Notes: a model not told the origin generated them from the letters alone. Shown: positions 25,748 to 35,849, counted from the stretch's first letter. The stretch: 64,000 nt of DNA from Paenibacillus sp. FSL H7-0326 (GCF_001955535.1 NZ_MPVN01000003.1:310001-374000); one strand, 5' to 3'. Numbers and translations: made by a program.

Positions 25748-26558
25748 TAGGGAGATCTCCTCTCATAAGAATTTTATTGAGTATATCATAACACGTTTTG
25801 AGCTGAGAAACAGTACCAAATTTCCTAAGAATTTCAAACAAAGAAATTGCCTTTTTGAAATACTTGTCATTTCTCATTTCATCGGCAGCATCCAGAATAT
25901 GAAGGGTAATATCAATAGCGGTTGAATGTTCCTCATTCATATTTCGGTATAGTGCGAGCTGGTACTGGTAGGACAAGTAATGTGCTGCTTTTACTTTATC
26001 ATTGTAATGCTTGTAATCTTCTACGTAGTTTGATAGGTGTGTTATGATCGAGTCCACGTCATAATTAAATTGATTCGCAGAACGAAGGATATTGATTAAG
26101 CCTTGAAGTACTTGATCGGGGTTAGCGTCTAGGAATTGTACATATTCGGGAAGCCTGTCCTTCTTGCCATCCAGAATATCCAGCTGTAGCTCATTGGCAG
26201 AAGAAAAGAATTTAAAGTGTTCGATCAGATATTTGCCGGTTTCTGTGGAATCATCAAGCCAGTCCAGATTGGCATAGAAGGAGATATACTCTCTTGATTT
26301 GGTGAAATCACCCAGCTTCTGATAGGAGAGACCACTCATTAGATGACTGTATCCAAAGTAATAGATGATATGGTCTTTATAAACATGTGACGTGGAGTCT
26401 GTCTCTATAAGCTCTTGATGAACTTCCTTAGCTAGCTGCATGAGCTGATCGGATAAGGATAGAACCTCTTCCCAATTCTCGATTGTATAATTTGATTGGA
26501 TCAAATTTACTAGAGAGTCCAAGTCCAGAGGCTCATCGTAAGGAAAATGTACACTCAT
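25683..26558 (-). CDS. RRNPP-type peptide-receptor protein (TPR-like, no HTH)
   Basis: A 291-residue, all-helical protein with repeated helix pairs that fit a degenerate TPR solenoid (for example YFGYSHLMSGLSYQKLGDFTKSREYISFYANL and the ALYRNMNEEHSTAIDITLHIL region, described here by position about 65-100 and 200-225). There is no N-terminal helix-turn-helix, so it would act like Rap proteins through protein binding rather than directly on DNA. It strongly recalls the receptors paired with pro-peptides in Paenibacillus (Alo systems). A 40-residue exported peptide gene overlaps its 3' end, supporting a receptor role. The far C terminus (RYSSRSDSVGSVHLRSLS) is low in order, perhaps a consequence of that overlap. 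Confidence 0.78.
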   Translation of the reverse strand: MSVHFPYDEPLDLDSLVNLIQSNYTIENWEEVLSLSDQLMQLAKEVHQELIETDSTSHVYKDHIIYYFGYSHLMSGLSYQKLGDFTKSREYISFYANLDWLDDSTETGKYLIEHFKFFSSANELQLDILDGKKDRLPEYVQFLDANPDQVLQGLINILRSANQFNYDVDSIITHLSNYVEDYKHYNDKVKAAHYLSYQYQLALYRNMNEEHSTAIDITLHILDAADEMRNDKYFKKAISLFEILRKFGTVSQLKTCYDILNKILMRGDLPNEKRYSSRSDSVGSVHLRSLS

Positions 26559-26802
26559 TTATTCCTCTCCTCGCCATAATTTTCATAATATTTACTTTAT
26601 ATTACAGGAGAAGAATTAGGAGGTCAATAAAGCTTTCGTAGGGGAAAATTACTTCTTAAAGATTGTGCTCCATAGATTTAACACGGATTTGATTATGATC
26701 ATGTACTGGATACATAAAGGCATTGTAAGATGGTGCATGTTGAGCAATAATTTGATGTTATCCGCACTATAACGATGCGAACCACCCTTCTCAAAATAAT
26801 GC
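26559..26802. other. Intergenic region, no gene seen
   Basis: Divergent spacer between the receptor and lmrA-like genes. It is A+T rich and must hold the receptor promoter; a 64-codon frame on the minus strand lacks a ribosome binding site and looks non-coding. Confidence 0.5.
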
Positions 26803-26851
26803 TTGACAGTAAGCAATGATATGGTTTTAATTATATAGACCAATCGTTATA
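26803..26851 (+). promoter_or_regulatory. lmrAB promoter and LmrA-type operator
   Basis: -35 TTGACA (26803-26808), 17-base spacer, -10 TTTAAT (26826-26831), then ATAGACCAATCGTTAT (26835-26850). That element closely resembles, from memory, the ATAGACCARTCWCTAT box bound by LmrA/YxaF in B. subtilis, and sits over the start point, as expected for a repressor. Confidence 0.72.
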
Positions 26852-26873
26852 ATGCTTAAGGATGTGACTCTGC

Positions 26874-27452
26874 TTGAGTGAGAAGTCTAATGCGAAGGAA
26901 TGCATCGTAAATACAGCAGCAAGACTGTTTTTTTCACAGGGATATCACGCGACCGGGCTGAATCAGATTATTAAGGAAAGCAATACACCCAAAGGCTCGT
27001 TGTATCACTACTTCCCGCATGGCAAGGAAGAGCTCGCCCATGTATGTATCCAAAAAGCGAATGAGGATATTTTGCAGAAATTTGAAGCTTGCTTTGCAGC
27101 CAGCGACAATACCGGAGACGCTATACAACTCTTCGTTCATAAGCTTGCCGATGAGACTGAAGCAGCTGGATTTACAGGTTTTTTGCCATTCAGCTTCTGG
27201 GCTGCTGTCGAAACATCGTGCATCAGTCATCAGCTGCGAGAAGCTTGTCAAAGCGTATTTGCAGATTGGCAGCAAGTGATTGCCAAGAATCTCATTAAGG
27301 ATGGCATTAGTGAACAGAAGGCACGAGAAACAGGGTTATTGGTCATTTCCTTGCTCGAGGGAGCACTCATTATAAGCCTCACCAACCAAGACAAACAGCC
27401 GATGCTGACGGCTGCAGATTATTTGTCGGTTGTTGCAAAGAACGCGAGGTAG
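26874..27452 (+). CDS. lmrA: TetR-family repressor, LmrA/YxaF-like
   Basis: A 192-residue TetR-type regulator with the N-terminal HTH (IVNTAARLFFSQGYHATG, then LNQIIKESNTPKGSLYHYFP and GKEEL) characteristic of the LmrA/YxaF branch; GLNQIIKES-PKGSLYHYFP-GKE is almost identical to B. subtilis LmrA as I recall it. TTG start at 26874, with AAGGA about 11 bases upstream. Ligand binding by the C-terminal helical domain would relieve repression of the following efflux gene. A matching operator lies in its promoter, implying autoregulation of an lmrAB operon. Confidence 0.88.
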   Translation: MSEKSNAKECIVNTAARLFFSQGYHATGLNQIIKESNTPKGSLYHYFPHGKEELAHVCIQKANEDILQKFEACFAASDNTGDAIQLFVHKLADETEAAGFTGFLPFSFWAAVETSCISHQLREACQSVFADWQQVIAKNLIKDGISEQKARETGLLVISLLEGALIISLTNQDKQPMLTAADYLSVVAKNAR

Positions 27453-27498
27453 ATTTAGAGAGAGATAAATGATTATAGATTAAGAGGAGGATGGAACC

Positions 27499-28992
27499 GT
27501 GGAGGTTACCATGAAAGCTGATACTGTACAAGAGAGGCAGGAACAAAAACAATATAAGGTACTGCCCATTTTGTTCGCCATGCTGCTCAGCGGATTTATC
27601 GGTCTATTTGGAGAAACGGCACTTAATGTAGCGATGACTCCGCTGATGGATCTGTTAGAAGTAGGGCCTACAACCATTCAATGGCTGACTACTGGTTATT
27701 TGCTGATATTGGGTATTTTAGTACCTGTGTCTGGATTGCTGCTGCAATGGTTTACGACGAGACAATTGTTTACAACTTCATTAATTTTTTCAATTGCAGG
27801 TACTCTGGTAGCTGCGTTGGCACCAACCTTTGAAATGCTATTAATTGCAAGGGTGCTTCAAGCAGTGGGTACAGCTTTGTTGCTGCCGCTGATGTTTAAC
27901 ACCATATTGATTATTTTCCCGATTGAGAAGCGGGGTTCTGCGATGGGTCTGATCGGACTGGTTATTATGTTTGCGCCAGCGAGCGGCCCGAGTATTTCCG
28001 GTTTGATTCTTGCGAATCTGACCTGGCATTGGATCTTCTGGATTTCCTTGCCGTTCTTTATCATTTCGCTGGTGTGCGGCTTAATGTTCCTGCCGAACAT
28101 CTCGAAATTGACGAAACCCAAAATTGATGTACCTTCCATTGTCCTATCCACACTTGGTTTTGGGGGCATCGTTTACGGATTTAGTAGTGCGGGCGGACAC
28201 GGAGAAACCGGCAGTGGCTGGGGCAGCCCCGTTGTTATCGGTACACTGTTAGTCGGAGTATTGTCTTTGCTCATCTTCAGCATCCGACAGCTCAGAATGA
28301 AGCAGCCGATGCTGGATCTGCGGGCATTCAAGTATCCAATGTTTACAATTGGGCTCATTCTCATCTTCTTCTGTATGATGATGATGTTATCGTCCATGCT
28401 GATATTGCCAATGTATTTACAGCAGGGACTTGCGGTTACTGCCCTGACAGCTGGATTGGTACTATTGCCGGGCAGCTTGCTGAATGGATTTTTGTCTCCC
28501 GTGATGGGTCGTTTGTTTGACAAATTTGGTCCTAAATGGCTTGTTCGTATTGGACTCGTTGTAGTGGCTGCTGTCCTGTTTATGTATTCTGGCATTGAGC
28601 CAACTACACCGCTGGCTATGATTATTACAATGCATTTATTCATGATGATCGGTATTTCCATGATTATGATGCCTGCACAGACGAATGGACTTAATCAGCT
28701 TCCACCGGAGTATTATCCGCACGGAACAGCTATTATGAATACACTGCAGCAGGTGTCTGGAGCGATCGGAACTGCGGTCGCAGTAAGCATTCTGAGTGCA
28801 GGTCAGGCAAGCTACTTGAGTGGAGTGACGAATCCGGAAAGTCCGGAGAATCAACTCGCTGCATTTACAAGCGGCGTACAAAATGCCTTTGTATTCGCAT
28901 TAATCTTGGCTGTCATTGGTCTAGTCATCTCTTTCTTCGTTAAGCGGGTGCAGGTTACTGGACAACAAAGTGGTCAAGGTCCTATGCATTAA
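27499..28992 (+). CDS. lmrB: DHA2-family (14-TMS) drug efflux transporter, LmrB-like
   Basis: A 497-residue MFS protein with about 14 membrane helices. DHA2 signatures: NVAMTPLMDLLEVGPTTIQW after helix 1, GYLLILGILVPVSGLLLQWF, RVLQAVGTALLLPLMFN (motif C region) and GSAMGLIGLVIMFAPASGPS. It exports drugs in exchange for protons; the B. subtilis homologue gives lincomycin and puromycin resistance. GTG (27499) and ATG (27511) both have a good ribosome binding site (GAGGAGG, GGAGG), so the start is ambiguous. It lies 46 bases after lmrA in the same operon. Confidence 0.9.
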   Translation: MEVTMKADTVQERQEQKQYKVLPILFAMLLSGFIGLFGETALNVAMTPLMDLLEVGPTTIQWLTTGYLLILGILVPVSGLLLQWFTTRQLFTTSLIFSIAGTLVAALAPTFEMLLIARVLQAVGTALLLPLMFNTILIIFPIEKRGSAMGLIGLVIMFAPASGPSISGLILANLTWHWIFWISLPFFIISLVCGLMFLPNISKLTKPKIDVPSIVLSTLGFGGIVYGFSSAGGHGETGSGWGSPVVIGTLLVGVLSLLIFSIRQLRMKQPMLDLRAFKYPMFTIGLILIFFCMMMMLSSMLILPMYLQQGLAVTALTAGLVLLPGSLLNGFLSPVMGRLFDKFGPKWLVRIGLVVVAAVLFMYSGIEPTTPLAMIITMHLFMMIGISMIMMPAQTNGLNQLPPEYYPHGTAIMNTLQQVSGAIGTAVAVSILSAGQASYLSGVTNPESPENQLAAFTSGVQNAFVFALILAVIGLVISFFVKRVQVTGQQSGQGPMH

Positions 28993-29010
28993 TCATATAA
29001 GTTATATAGA

Positions 29011-29049
29011 AAGGGAGGCTTCCCGCAGTACTGGAAGCCTCCCTTTTTT
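29011..29049 (+). terminator. Intrinsic terminator of lmrAB
   Basis: Perfect arms AAGGGAGGCTTCC (29011-29023) and GGAAGCCTCCCTT (29033-29045) followed by TTTTTTG. Confidence 0.88.
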
Positions 29050-29440
29050 GTATAGTTTAGGTTGATTCCATTTCATAATGTTCTTTGGTTTCTGCAAACA
29101 AGAGGATGACGATGTGATTATTCCAAGTGAATGATAATGCAGAATATTTTTAAAAAATAGGATTGACTTATTGAATGATATTTCATACACTGAATGCAAT
29201 GAAAGCACTTACATTTAGGTTCGAAAACGTTACCTCATTTGATTTCCCGAAATGCTTCCTCTTTTTCTCTAGTACACTGCACTGCAATGAGCAATGCTCT
29301 ATTCATCAATTTCATTATGTTCCTAAAGCGCTTTATTTCAAGGCTTACAAGGGTATGTATGTTTCCTTGCTTTTCAATTCGGTATAGACAGGGATGCCTG
29401 TTATACATATAAAAAAGCTATCTAAGGGGGATTACAGCAA
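29050..29440. other. Intergenic region, no gene seen
   Basis: About 390 bases of A+T-rich DNA before a solute-binding protein gene. It presumably holds that gene's promoter and a regulatory leader. I see no ORF with a ribosome binding site and no recognisable RNA motif. Confidence 0.5.
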
Positions 29441-31150
29441 ATGAAACACAAAGCGCCAAAAACGGTTGCCATGCTTCTACTTGCAAGCACAATGTTGTTT
29501 ACTGCTGCCTGTGGAAATACGAATGATGGAGCAAGTACTGGAAATGAAGGGGCTTCATCGGAATCGAATTCGACAGAACCAATCACCTTTACGTTCTTTG
29601 GAGCGGACGCAAGTCCGAACTGGAACAAGATGCAGGATGCAATAGGCCAGAAGATTATTGAAGAGACAGGTGTAACGATCAATGCCGAGTATGATGTATC
29701 AAGCGGGGGCGGAGATGAGAAGATCCCTCTGATGGCAGCAAGCGGTGATTATCCTGATCTCATCTATCCTAAAGGTAACTTGTCCAAACTGGTTGATGCA
29801 GGTGCGATGATTGATCTTACGGATCTCATTGAAGAGCATGCACCGAATCTGAAGAAGGTTTACGGAGATCAAATGAATCGCCTTAAATACAGTAATGAAG
29901 ATCAATCCATATATTGGCTTCCAACGAATGCGGGAGTTGGAGAGACCTTGTTCGATGCAGGAGGCGGTTTCTCAATACAGCATCAAGTGGTGAAGGAGCT
30001 GGGTTATCCAGAGATCAAAACCCTTGAAGATTTTGAGAATGCGATTCGTGCATATTATGAAAAGCATCCAACAACAGAAGATGGACAGCCAACGATTCCG
30101 ATCTCACTCAGTGCAGATGGATGGAGAATTATGATAACGGTTACAAATCCAGCCTTCGGTGTAACTGGAGCTCCGGATGATGGCGAATATTACATTAATC
30201 CTGAAACCTACGAAGCGATGTTACATTACAAGCGTCCAGAGGAGAAAGAGTTTTTCCGCTGGTTGAACAAAATATACAACGAAGGCTTGCTTGATAAAGA
30301 GAGCTTCATTCAAAAGGATGATCAGTACAAGGCTAAAATTGCAAGTGGACGCGTACTTGGGTTACTTGACCAGGATTGGGGATACAGTGACGCAGAGAAT
30401 GCTTTGAAATCTGCCGGAAAGTATGAACAGACCTATGGTCACTACCCTGTATCTTTGGACGAAACATATAAACGTGCCGATTTCCAAAGCATCGGTCTGG
30501 ATGCATACGGTATCGGAATCACAACGAGCTGTGAAGATCCGGTTCGTGCCATTAAATTCCTTGACTGGCTCGCTTCTGACGAAGGCCAGGTGCTTCGTAA
30601 TTGGGGTATTGAAGGAGAACATTACGTTGTAGAAGACGGAGTTCGTAAGATACCGGCAGAGGTTCAAGAGAAAAAGAACAACGACAATGCAAACTTTACG
30701 AAGGAATCCGGAATTGGCCTGTATAACATCTTCAGCGCGCGTTATGGTGATGGGGTAAAAGATTCAACAGGTAATTACTATACAACGAACTTCCCTGAGG
30801 AAATCATTAAGAACTATAACCCAGTTGAGAAAGAAACCCTTGCAGCATATGGGGTAGATACTTGGAAAGGCTTGTTCCCGACGGAAGAGGATTTCCCTGT
30901 GAAAGAGTGGGGGGCAGCATACAATATGCCGGTTCCATCGGATACAGAATACAATGTTATATTCCAGAAAACACAAGATATTATTCGCAAGCGAATTCCA
31001 GAAGCGATTGTCTCATCACCGGATCAATTTGATCAAATTTATGACAGCATGCTGGCGGAGATTGATAAAGCGGGTGCGGTTGAGATGGAGCAGCAATACA
31101 CAGAATGGCTTAAAGAGCGTATTAAATTATGGACAGGAAAAGATGTGTAG
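29441..31150 (+). CDS. Extracellular solute-binding lipoprotein, family 1
   Basis: A 569-residue lipoprotein (lipobox LFTAACGN, Cys at about residue 24) with a Ser/Thr/Glu-rich linker and a large binding domain of the LplA/LipO-type common in Paenibacillus: FTFFGADASPNWNKMQD, EKIPLMAASGDYPDLIY, SIYWLPTNAG, AIKFLDWLASDEGQVLRNWGIEG. Such proteins deliver oligosaccharides to ABC importers. No permease or ATPase gene follows; a terminator does. It must therefore share a transporter encoded elsewhere or act as a sensor (inference). AGGGGG is 10 or more bases before the ATG. Confidence 0.88.
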   Translation: MKHKAPKTVAMLLLASTMLFTAACGNTNDGASTGNEGASSESNSTEPITFTFFGADASPNWNKMQDAIGQKIIEETGVTINAEYDVSSGGGDEKIPLMAASGDYPDLIYPKGNLSKLVDAGAMIDLTDLIEEHAPNLKKVYGDQMNRLKYSNEDQSIYWLPTNAGVGETLFDAGGGFSIQHQVVKELGYPEIKTLEDFENAIRAYYEKHPTTEDGQPTIPISLSADGWRIMITVTNPAFGVTGAPDDGEYYINPETYEAMLHYKRPEEKEFFRWLNKIYNEGLLDKESFIQKDDQYKAKIASGRVLGLLDQDWGYSDAENALKSAGKYEQTYGHYPVSLDETYKRADFQSIGLDAYGIGITTSCEDPVRAIKFLDWLASDEGQVLRNWGIEGEHYVVEDGVRKIPAEVQEKKNNDNANFTKESGIGLYNIFSARYGDGVKDSTGNYYTTNFPEEIIKNYNPVEKETLAAYGVDTWKGLFPTEEDFPVKEWGAAYNMPVPSDTEYNVIFQKTQDIIRKRIPEAIVSSPDQFDQIYDSMLAEIDKAGAVEMEQQYTEWLKERIKLWTGKDV

Positions 31151-31190
31151 TTATATCAAATCTTTGAAGGATATTTATAACGGGAACGAA

Positions 31191-31227
31191 GAAGACAGCC
31201 GAATGTTGATGCTCGGCTGTCTTCTGT
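31191..31227. terminator. Terminator between solute-binding protein and ypdA
   Basis: Perfect 12-bp arms GAAGACAGCCGA (31191-31202) and TCGGCTGTCTTC (31213-31224), suited to both convergent genes. Confidence 0.82.
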
Positions 31228-31247
31228 TGTATTCATCCCAATAGCTG

Positions 31248-32228
31248 TTACACGGATACAAGCAGTCTCTTTTGTACCTCGTCCGCAATCTTTCCCCCAT
31301 GAAATCTGCCGTCCTCGATATATACACGATTCGTCGTTCCACCTGTAACAACCCCAGCCAGAAACAAGTTGGGAACGTTGGACTCATACGTATCAGCTCG
31401 ATAGGAGGGCACAGAGGTCAACGCATCCACTTGAACACCGGCTTGACTGAGCAGACTAAAGTCTGGCCGATAGCCTATTAATGAAAATACGATGTCATTA
31501 GGTATGCTGACCAGCTCTTCTGGAGTGCGTATAGAGACTGTACTGTGGGTGATTTCTTCCACATGGGACAAGGGATAAAATTTAATTTTTTCCTTCTCTA
31601 CAAGATTGCGAATGTCAGGAATTAGATAAGGCTTTATGCCGACATGTGCGGATTCTCCTCGATGAACGAGTGTAACATGGGCTCCAGAGCGATAGAGATC
31701 AATAGCGGCTTCAATAGCTGAATTCTTACCACCAATCACCGTAACCTGTCGTCGGTAATATGAATGCCCTTCCGTATAGTAGTATTTTACTTTGTTCAGA
31801 TCCTCACCTGGTATATGCAGCTTTCTTGGATTATCATAGATGCCTGTGGCAACGACAAGAAATTTACTATGGTATGTATGCTGGTTTCCTTTATCATCCA
31901 CCGCTTGTACAGTGAATAAGTCAGGGCTTGAAGTTATACCGACCACATTCTGATAACAGTGTACGTTTAGCTCCTCGCGCTCTGTTACAAGTCGGTAATA
32001 TTTCAGCAGCTCCGATCGGGTTGGACGTGCTTCCTGTGTAAGAAATGGAGTTCTGCCGATTTCCAAACGATCCGAAGTACTGTAGAACCGCATATCGGCT
32101 GGGCAATTGACAATGGAGTTAACAATCGCTTCTTTTTCGAGAATGAGATAGGAAGTCCCTTTTTCCTGCAATGCTAAACCCGCTGCTAACCCGCAAGGTC
32201 CTCCGCCAATAATAATTACATCCACCAT
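31248..32228 (-). CDS. ypdA: YpdA-family bacillithiol disulfide reductase
   Basis: A 326-residue FAD/NAD(P)H flavoprotein with two dinucleotide folds: VDVIIIGGGPCGLAAGLAL at the N terminus (the GGGPCGLAA Cys typical of YpdA/Bdr) and VTVIGGKNSAIEAAIDLYRSG (about residue 170; NADPH). NCPADMRFYSTSDRLEIG and a C-terminal LFLAGVVTGG are also family features. In Staphylococcus and Bacillus YpdA reduces oxidised bacillithiol. Start at 32228 chosen from GGGAGG seven bases upstream. It is a single gene; bacillithiol synthesis genes are not in the window. Confidence 0.9.
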   Translation of the reverse strand: MVDVIIIGGGPCGLAAGLALQEKGTSYLILEKEAIVNSIVNCPADMRFYSTSDRLEIGRTPFLTQEARPTRSELLKYYRLVTEREELNVHCYQNVVGITSSPDLFTVQAVDDKGNQHTYHSKFLVVATGIYDNPRKLHIPGEDLNKVKYYYTEGHSYYRRQVTVIGGKNSAIEAAIDLYRSGAHVTLVHRGESAHVGIKPYLIPDIRNLVEKEKIKFYPLSHVEEITHSTVSIRTPEELVSIPNDIVFSLIGYRPDFSLLSQAGVQVDALTSVPSYRADTYESNVPNLFLAGVVTGGTTNRVYIEDGRFHGGKIADEVQKRLLVSV

Positions 32229-32397
32229 GTATATTGCCTCCCTTAACTCAAATGCTGATTTATTGAACTTGCCTTCACTCATATCGTGTTACCTATTCTA
32301 TCATACGTGCTACTTTTTAGCTCTATTTTTATAAAAAATGGGATGTGAGATCGGTCTGATGTCATAATTAATACCGCAAACGTTTTGGAAATCAACA

Positions 32398-32443
32398 AAA
32401 AAAGAAGATGGACAGCAACAATGGCTGATCTCATCTTCCTCCA
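32398..32443 (-). terminator. Terminator after the second DHA2 transporter
   Basis: Leftward imperfect stem GAAGATGAGATCAGC with GCTGTCCATCTTC followed by TTTTTTT. Confidence 0.72.
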
Positions 32444-32459
32444 TTTTTATGAAAAAATG

Positions 32460-33938
32460 CTATTTAGATAACACCGTCTCTTTGTTCCCTACAGCTTGCT
32501 CCGTTATCTGCTTTTGTGCCTTTTTGCCAGGCATGAGCAGCGTCAGTACAAGTGCAAGGATCCCTATAATCATCATAAAATAGTATGCGTCGCCTGAGCC
32601 TAATATGGAGGACAAGGTCGCGATGAATTCAGATGAAGCGGTGGGATTCTGACTCTGAACTTCAATCGAATGACTTGCTGCTTGAGCGGTATAGATGGTG
32701 ATCACAACAGCTGTACCAATTGCTCCTGCAATTTGCCGAACCGTATTGTTCACTGCGGAGCCATGTGTGCCCAATTGTCTTGGCAAGGCATTCAAACCGG
32801 CCGTGTTAAGCGGCATCGTAATAAAGCTGAGACCAATACGCAAACAAATGGTTCTGATCATTAAATACATATAAGAAGTGTCACCGGATAAGTCAGTCAC
32901 AGCCCACATGGATGGGATAATGAAGAGAAGACCTGTAACAAACAGTGGTTTTGCACCGAATTTGTCATACAGCTTGCCTGTAACTGGAGATAGCAGGGCA
33001 TTAATCACTGCACCAGGCAGTAATAACAGTCCAGCTTCAAAGGCGGTAAAGCCTTTGCCGCTTTGGAGATACATCGGCAGCAGGATCAAATCCGCATACA
33101 TCAGCATAGTAACGAGAACATTGATGATAGATGTGAAGGTAAAGATCTTATTCTTAAATACATCAAGGTTCAGCAAAGGATCAGGGGACTTGATTTGCCG
33201 CATACAAAATAGAGACGTAAATACGAGTCCGATGATTAAAGATAGGATTACACTTAAGGAATCCCAGCCTTTACTCCCAGCGGTACTAAATCCATATAAT
33301 ATAAAGCCGAAGCCGATCGTAGACAATACAACACTCACGACATCAAGCTTGGCTTTGACGGTTTGAGAAACGTTAGCCAAGAATTTTAATGATAGTAAAA
33401 TGACAATGGCCGCAAAAGGCACCAATCCAATAAAGAGCCATCTCCAGGAAACGTATTCGATGATAAATCCCGCCAGCGTAGGGGCAATTGCAGGTGCAAA
33501 TATAATGGCAAACCCGATTAAGCCCATGACACTGCCTCGTTTTTCAATAGGGAAGACAATGAGGATAACACTCATCATGAGTGGTGTAATTATTCCTGTA
33601 CCTGCAGCTTGGATCATTCTCCCTGTAAGCAGAATACTAAAATTAGGAGATATTGCACATATGACGCTTCCGATTAACAGCAGCAGCATGGAGCTCACAA
33701 ATAATTGTCTGGTGGTGAAACGCTTCATGAGGTAGGCCGTGGCGGGAATCAACACACCGTTAACCAGCATAAAGCCAGTTGCAAGCCACTGTATGGTTGT
33801 AGCCGACACTTTGAATACATCCATCAGATCATTTAGAGCTACATTGAGCAAGGTTTGATTCAAGGTCGATAAAAAACAACCTAAAATTAAAATAAATAAT
33901 AGTATTCCTTTTTTTACTTCTGGTTTCTCTTGTTCCAT
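32460..33938 (-). CDS. DHA2-family (14-TMS) MFS efflux transporter
   Basis: A 492-residue paralogue of LmrB with about 14 membrane helices. It carries LNVALNDLMDVFKVSATTIQW, TGFMLVNGVLIPATAYLMKRF, RMIQAAGTGIITPLMMSVIL (motif C type) and GSVMGLIGFAIIFAPAIAPT. Start at 33938, seven bases after AAGGAG. It is a proton-driven exporter of hydrophobic compounds; substrate unknown. The divergently transcribed TetR-type gene at 34106 is its probable repressor. Confidence 0.9.
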   Translation of the reverse strand: MEQEKPEVKKGILLFILILGCFLSTLNQTLLNVALNDLMDVFKVSATTIQWLATGFMLVNGVLIPATAYLMKRFTTRQLFVSSMLLLLIGSVICAISPNFSILLTGRMIQAAGTGIITPLMMSVILIVFPIEKRGSVMGLIGFAIIFAPAIAPTLAGFIIEYVSWRWLFIGLVPFAAIVILLSLKFLANVSQTVKAKLDVVSVVLSTIGFGFILYGFSTAGSKGWDSLSVILSLIIGLVFTSLFCMRQIKSPDPLLNLDVFKNKIFTFTSIINVLVTMLMYADLILLPMYLQSGKGFTAFEAGLLLLPGAVINALLSPVTGKLYDKFGAKPLFVTGLLFIIPSMWAVTDLSGDTSYMYLMIRTICLRIGLSFITMPLNTAGLNALPRQLGTHGSAVNNTVRQIAGAIGTAVVITIYTAQAASHSIEVQSQNPTASSEFIATLSSILGSGDAYYFMMIIGILALVLTLLMPGKKAQKQITEQAVGNKETVLSK

Positions 33939-34078
33939 TAAGATACTCCTTCCAAGCATTGCTTTATCAACACCGTATCAATAAAATAGATAGTACCACA
34001 ATGAAAATGAATTGACTATTTGGAAAATTTTTCAAACCGTCGTTTAATCAGCAGGGAAGGGGAAACCGATTATAATCA

Positions 34079-34091
34079 TCGATTTAATCGA
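34079..34091. promoter_or_regulatory. Candidate TetR operator
   Basis: Palindrome TCGATTTAATCGA immediately upstream of the TetR-type gene, in the spacer it shares with the divergent MFS gene. One copy only; assignment is inferred from symmetry and position. Confidence 0.4.
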
Positions 34092-34105
34092 CAAAGGAGA
34101 AGGAA

Positions 34106-34669
34106 ATGTCTATGAGGAAAAAGGAAGATCCACGAGCGATTCGCTCTAAAAATATGTTTAAACAAGCTGCGCTTTCGCTTCTGATCGAGGAATCATCTAT
34201 GACACAGGTCACGGTACAGAAGGTAGCCGACCGTGCTGAATTAAATAGAGCCACATTTTATTTGCATTATGAAGATATTCATGATCTGATCACCAAGGTA
34301 ACTAATGAAATCTTTGACGAGCTGTCAATAAAGATAGAACCGCTTGTCCAGTCGGAAATCATGGATAACGAAGAGGACCTTACACGATTTTTGGATTATA
34401 TATACGATAATAGGAAGCTCTTCGCTGTACTGTTTGAGCATAAAAGCTATGAATCGAGGTTATTTAATCTGTTCAAGAATTTGATTGAAACGAGAAGAGA
34501 TAAAGCATTGATCACGAGAGGGTTACCAGAACACTTGGTATCGATCGAGATTCTGACAGCTTCCATTATTGGGGTGATCATGTGGTGGATTCGAGACGGA
34601 ATACACTTTAGCTCAGAGCATATAGCGAATCAAATTTCAATGATTTACAAAAGGTCACCTATAAGTTAG
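34106..34669 (+). CDS. TetR/AcrR-family transcriptional regulator
   Basis: A 187-residue regulator whose N-terminal HTH (MTQVTVQKVADRAELNRATFYLHYEDIHDL, about residues 32-60) is of the DhaS/Firmicute TetR type, with a helical C-terminal domain typical of that group (LFAVLFEHKSYESRLFNLF). AAAGGAG lies about six bases before the first ATG. It diverges from the DHA2 efflux gene across 167 bases and probably represses it. Ligand unknown. Confidence 0.88.
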   Translation: MSMRKKEDPRAIRSKNMFKQAALSLLIEESSMTQVTVQKVADRAELNRATFYLHYEDIHDLITKVTNEIFDELSIKIEPLVQSEIMDNEEDLTRFLDYIYDNRKLFAVLFEHKSYESRLFNLFKNLIETRRDKALITRGLPEHLVSIEILTASIIGVIMWWIRDGIHFSSEHIANQISMIYKRSPIS

Positions 34670-34704
34670 CCATAAATTCAATATTGAACATGAAAATAAA
34701 TGAA

Positions 34705-34733
34705 CATAAAAAAGAACCCTCCATTAAGGAGGG
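34705..34733 (-). terminator. Intrinsic terminator after ldh
   Basis: Leftward stem CCCTCC/GGAGGG (5-base loop) followed by TTCTTTTTT. Confidence 0.78.
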
Positions 34734-34742
34734 ATATATGAT

Positions 34743-35711
<969 letters not shown>

Positions 35712-35849
35712 TTATATGTTTTATTAACCATATCATAGAAGTCTGTTTCATTTTATCAGCTGATGAACATTCATGAAAGCTTGTCATGCATAGTACAATC
35801 CAGAATCGTCATCATAAGGAAAACGAAGGGCGAAGGAGACAGAAATAAT

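Noticed and set aside
26649-26843. 64-codon ORF on the minus strand
   Set aside because: No ribosome binding site, overlaps the lmrA promoter, low-complexity composition.
29175-29387. 70-codon ORF on the plus strand
   Set aside because: No ribosome binding site and atypical composition; treated as spacer.
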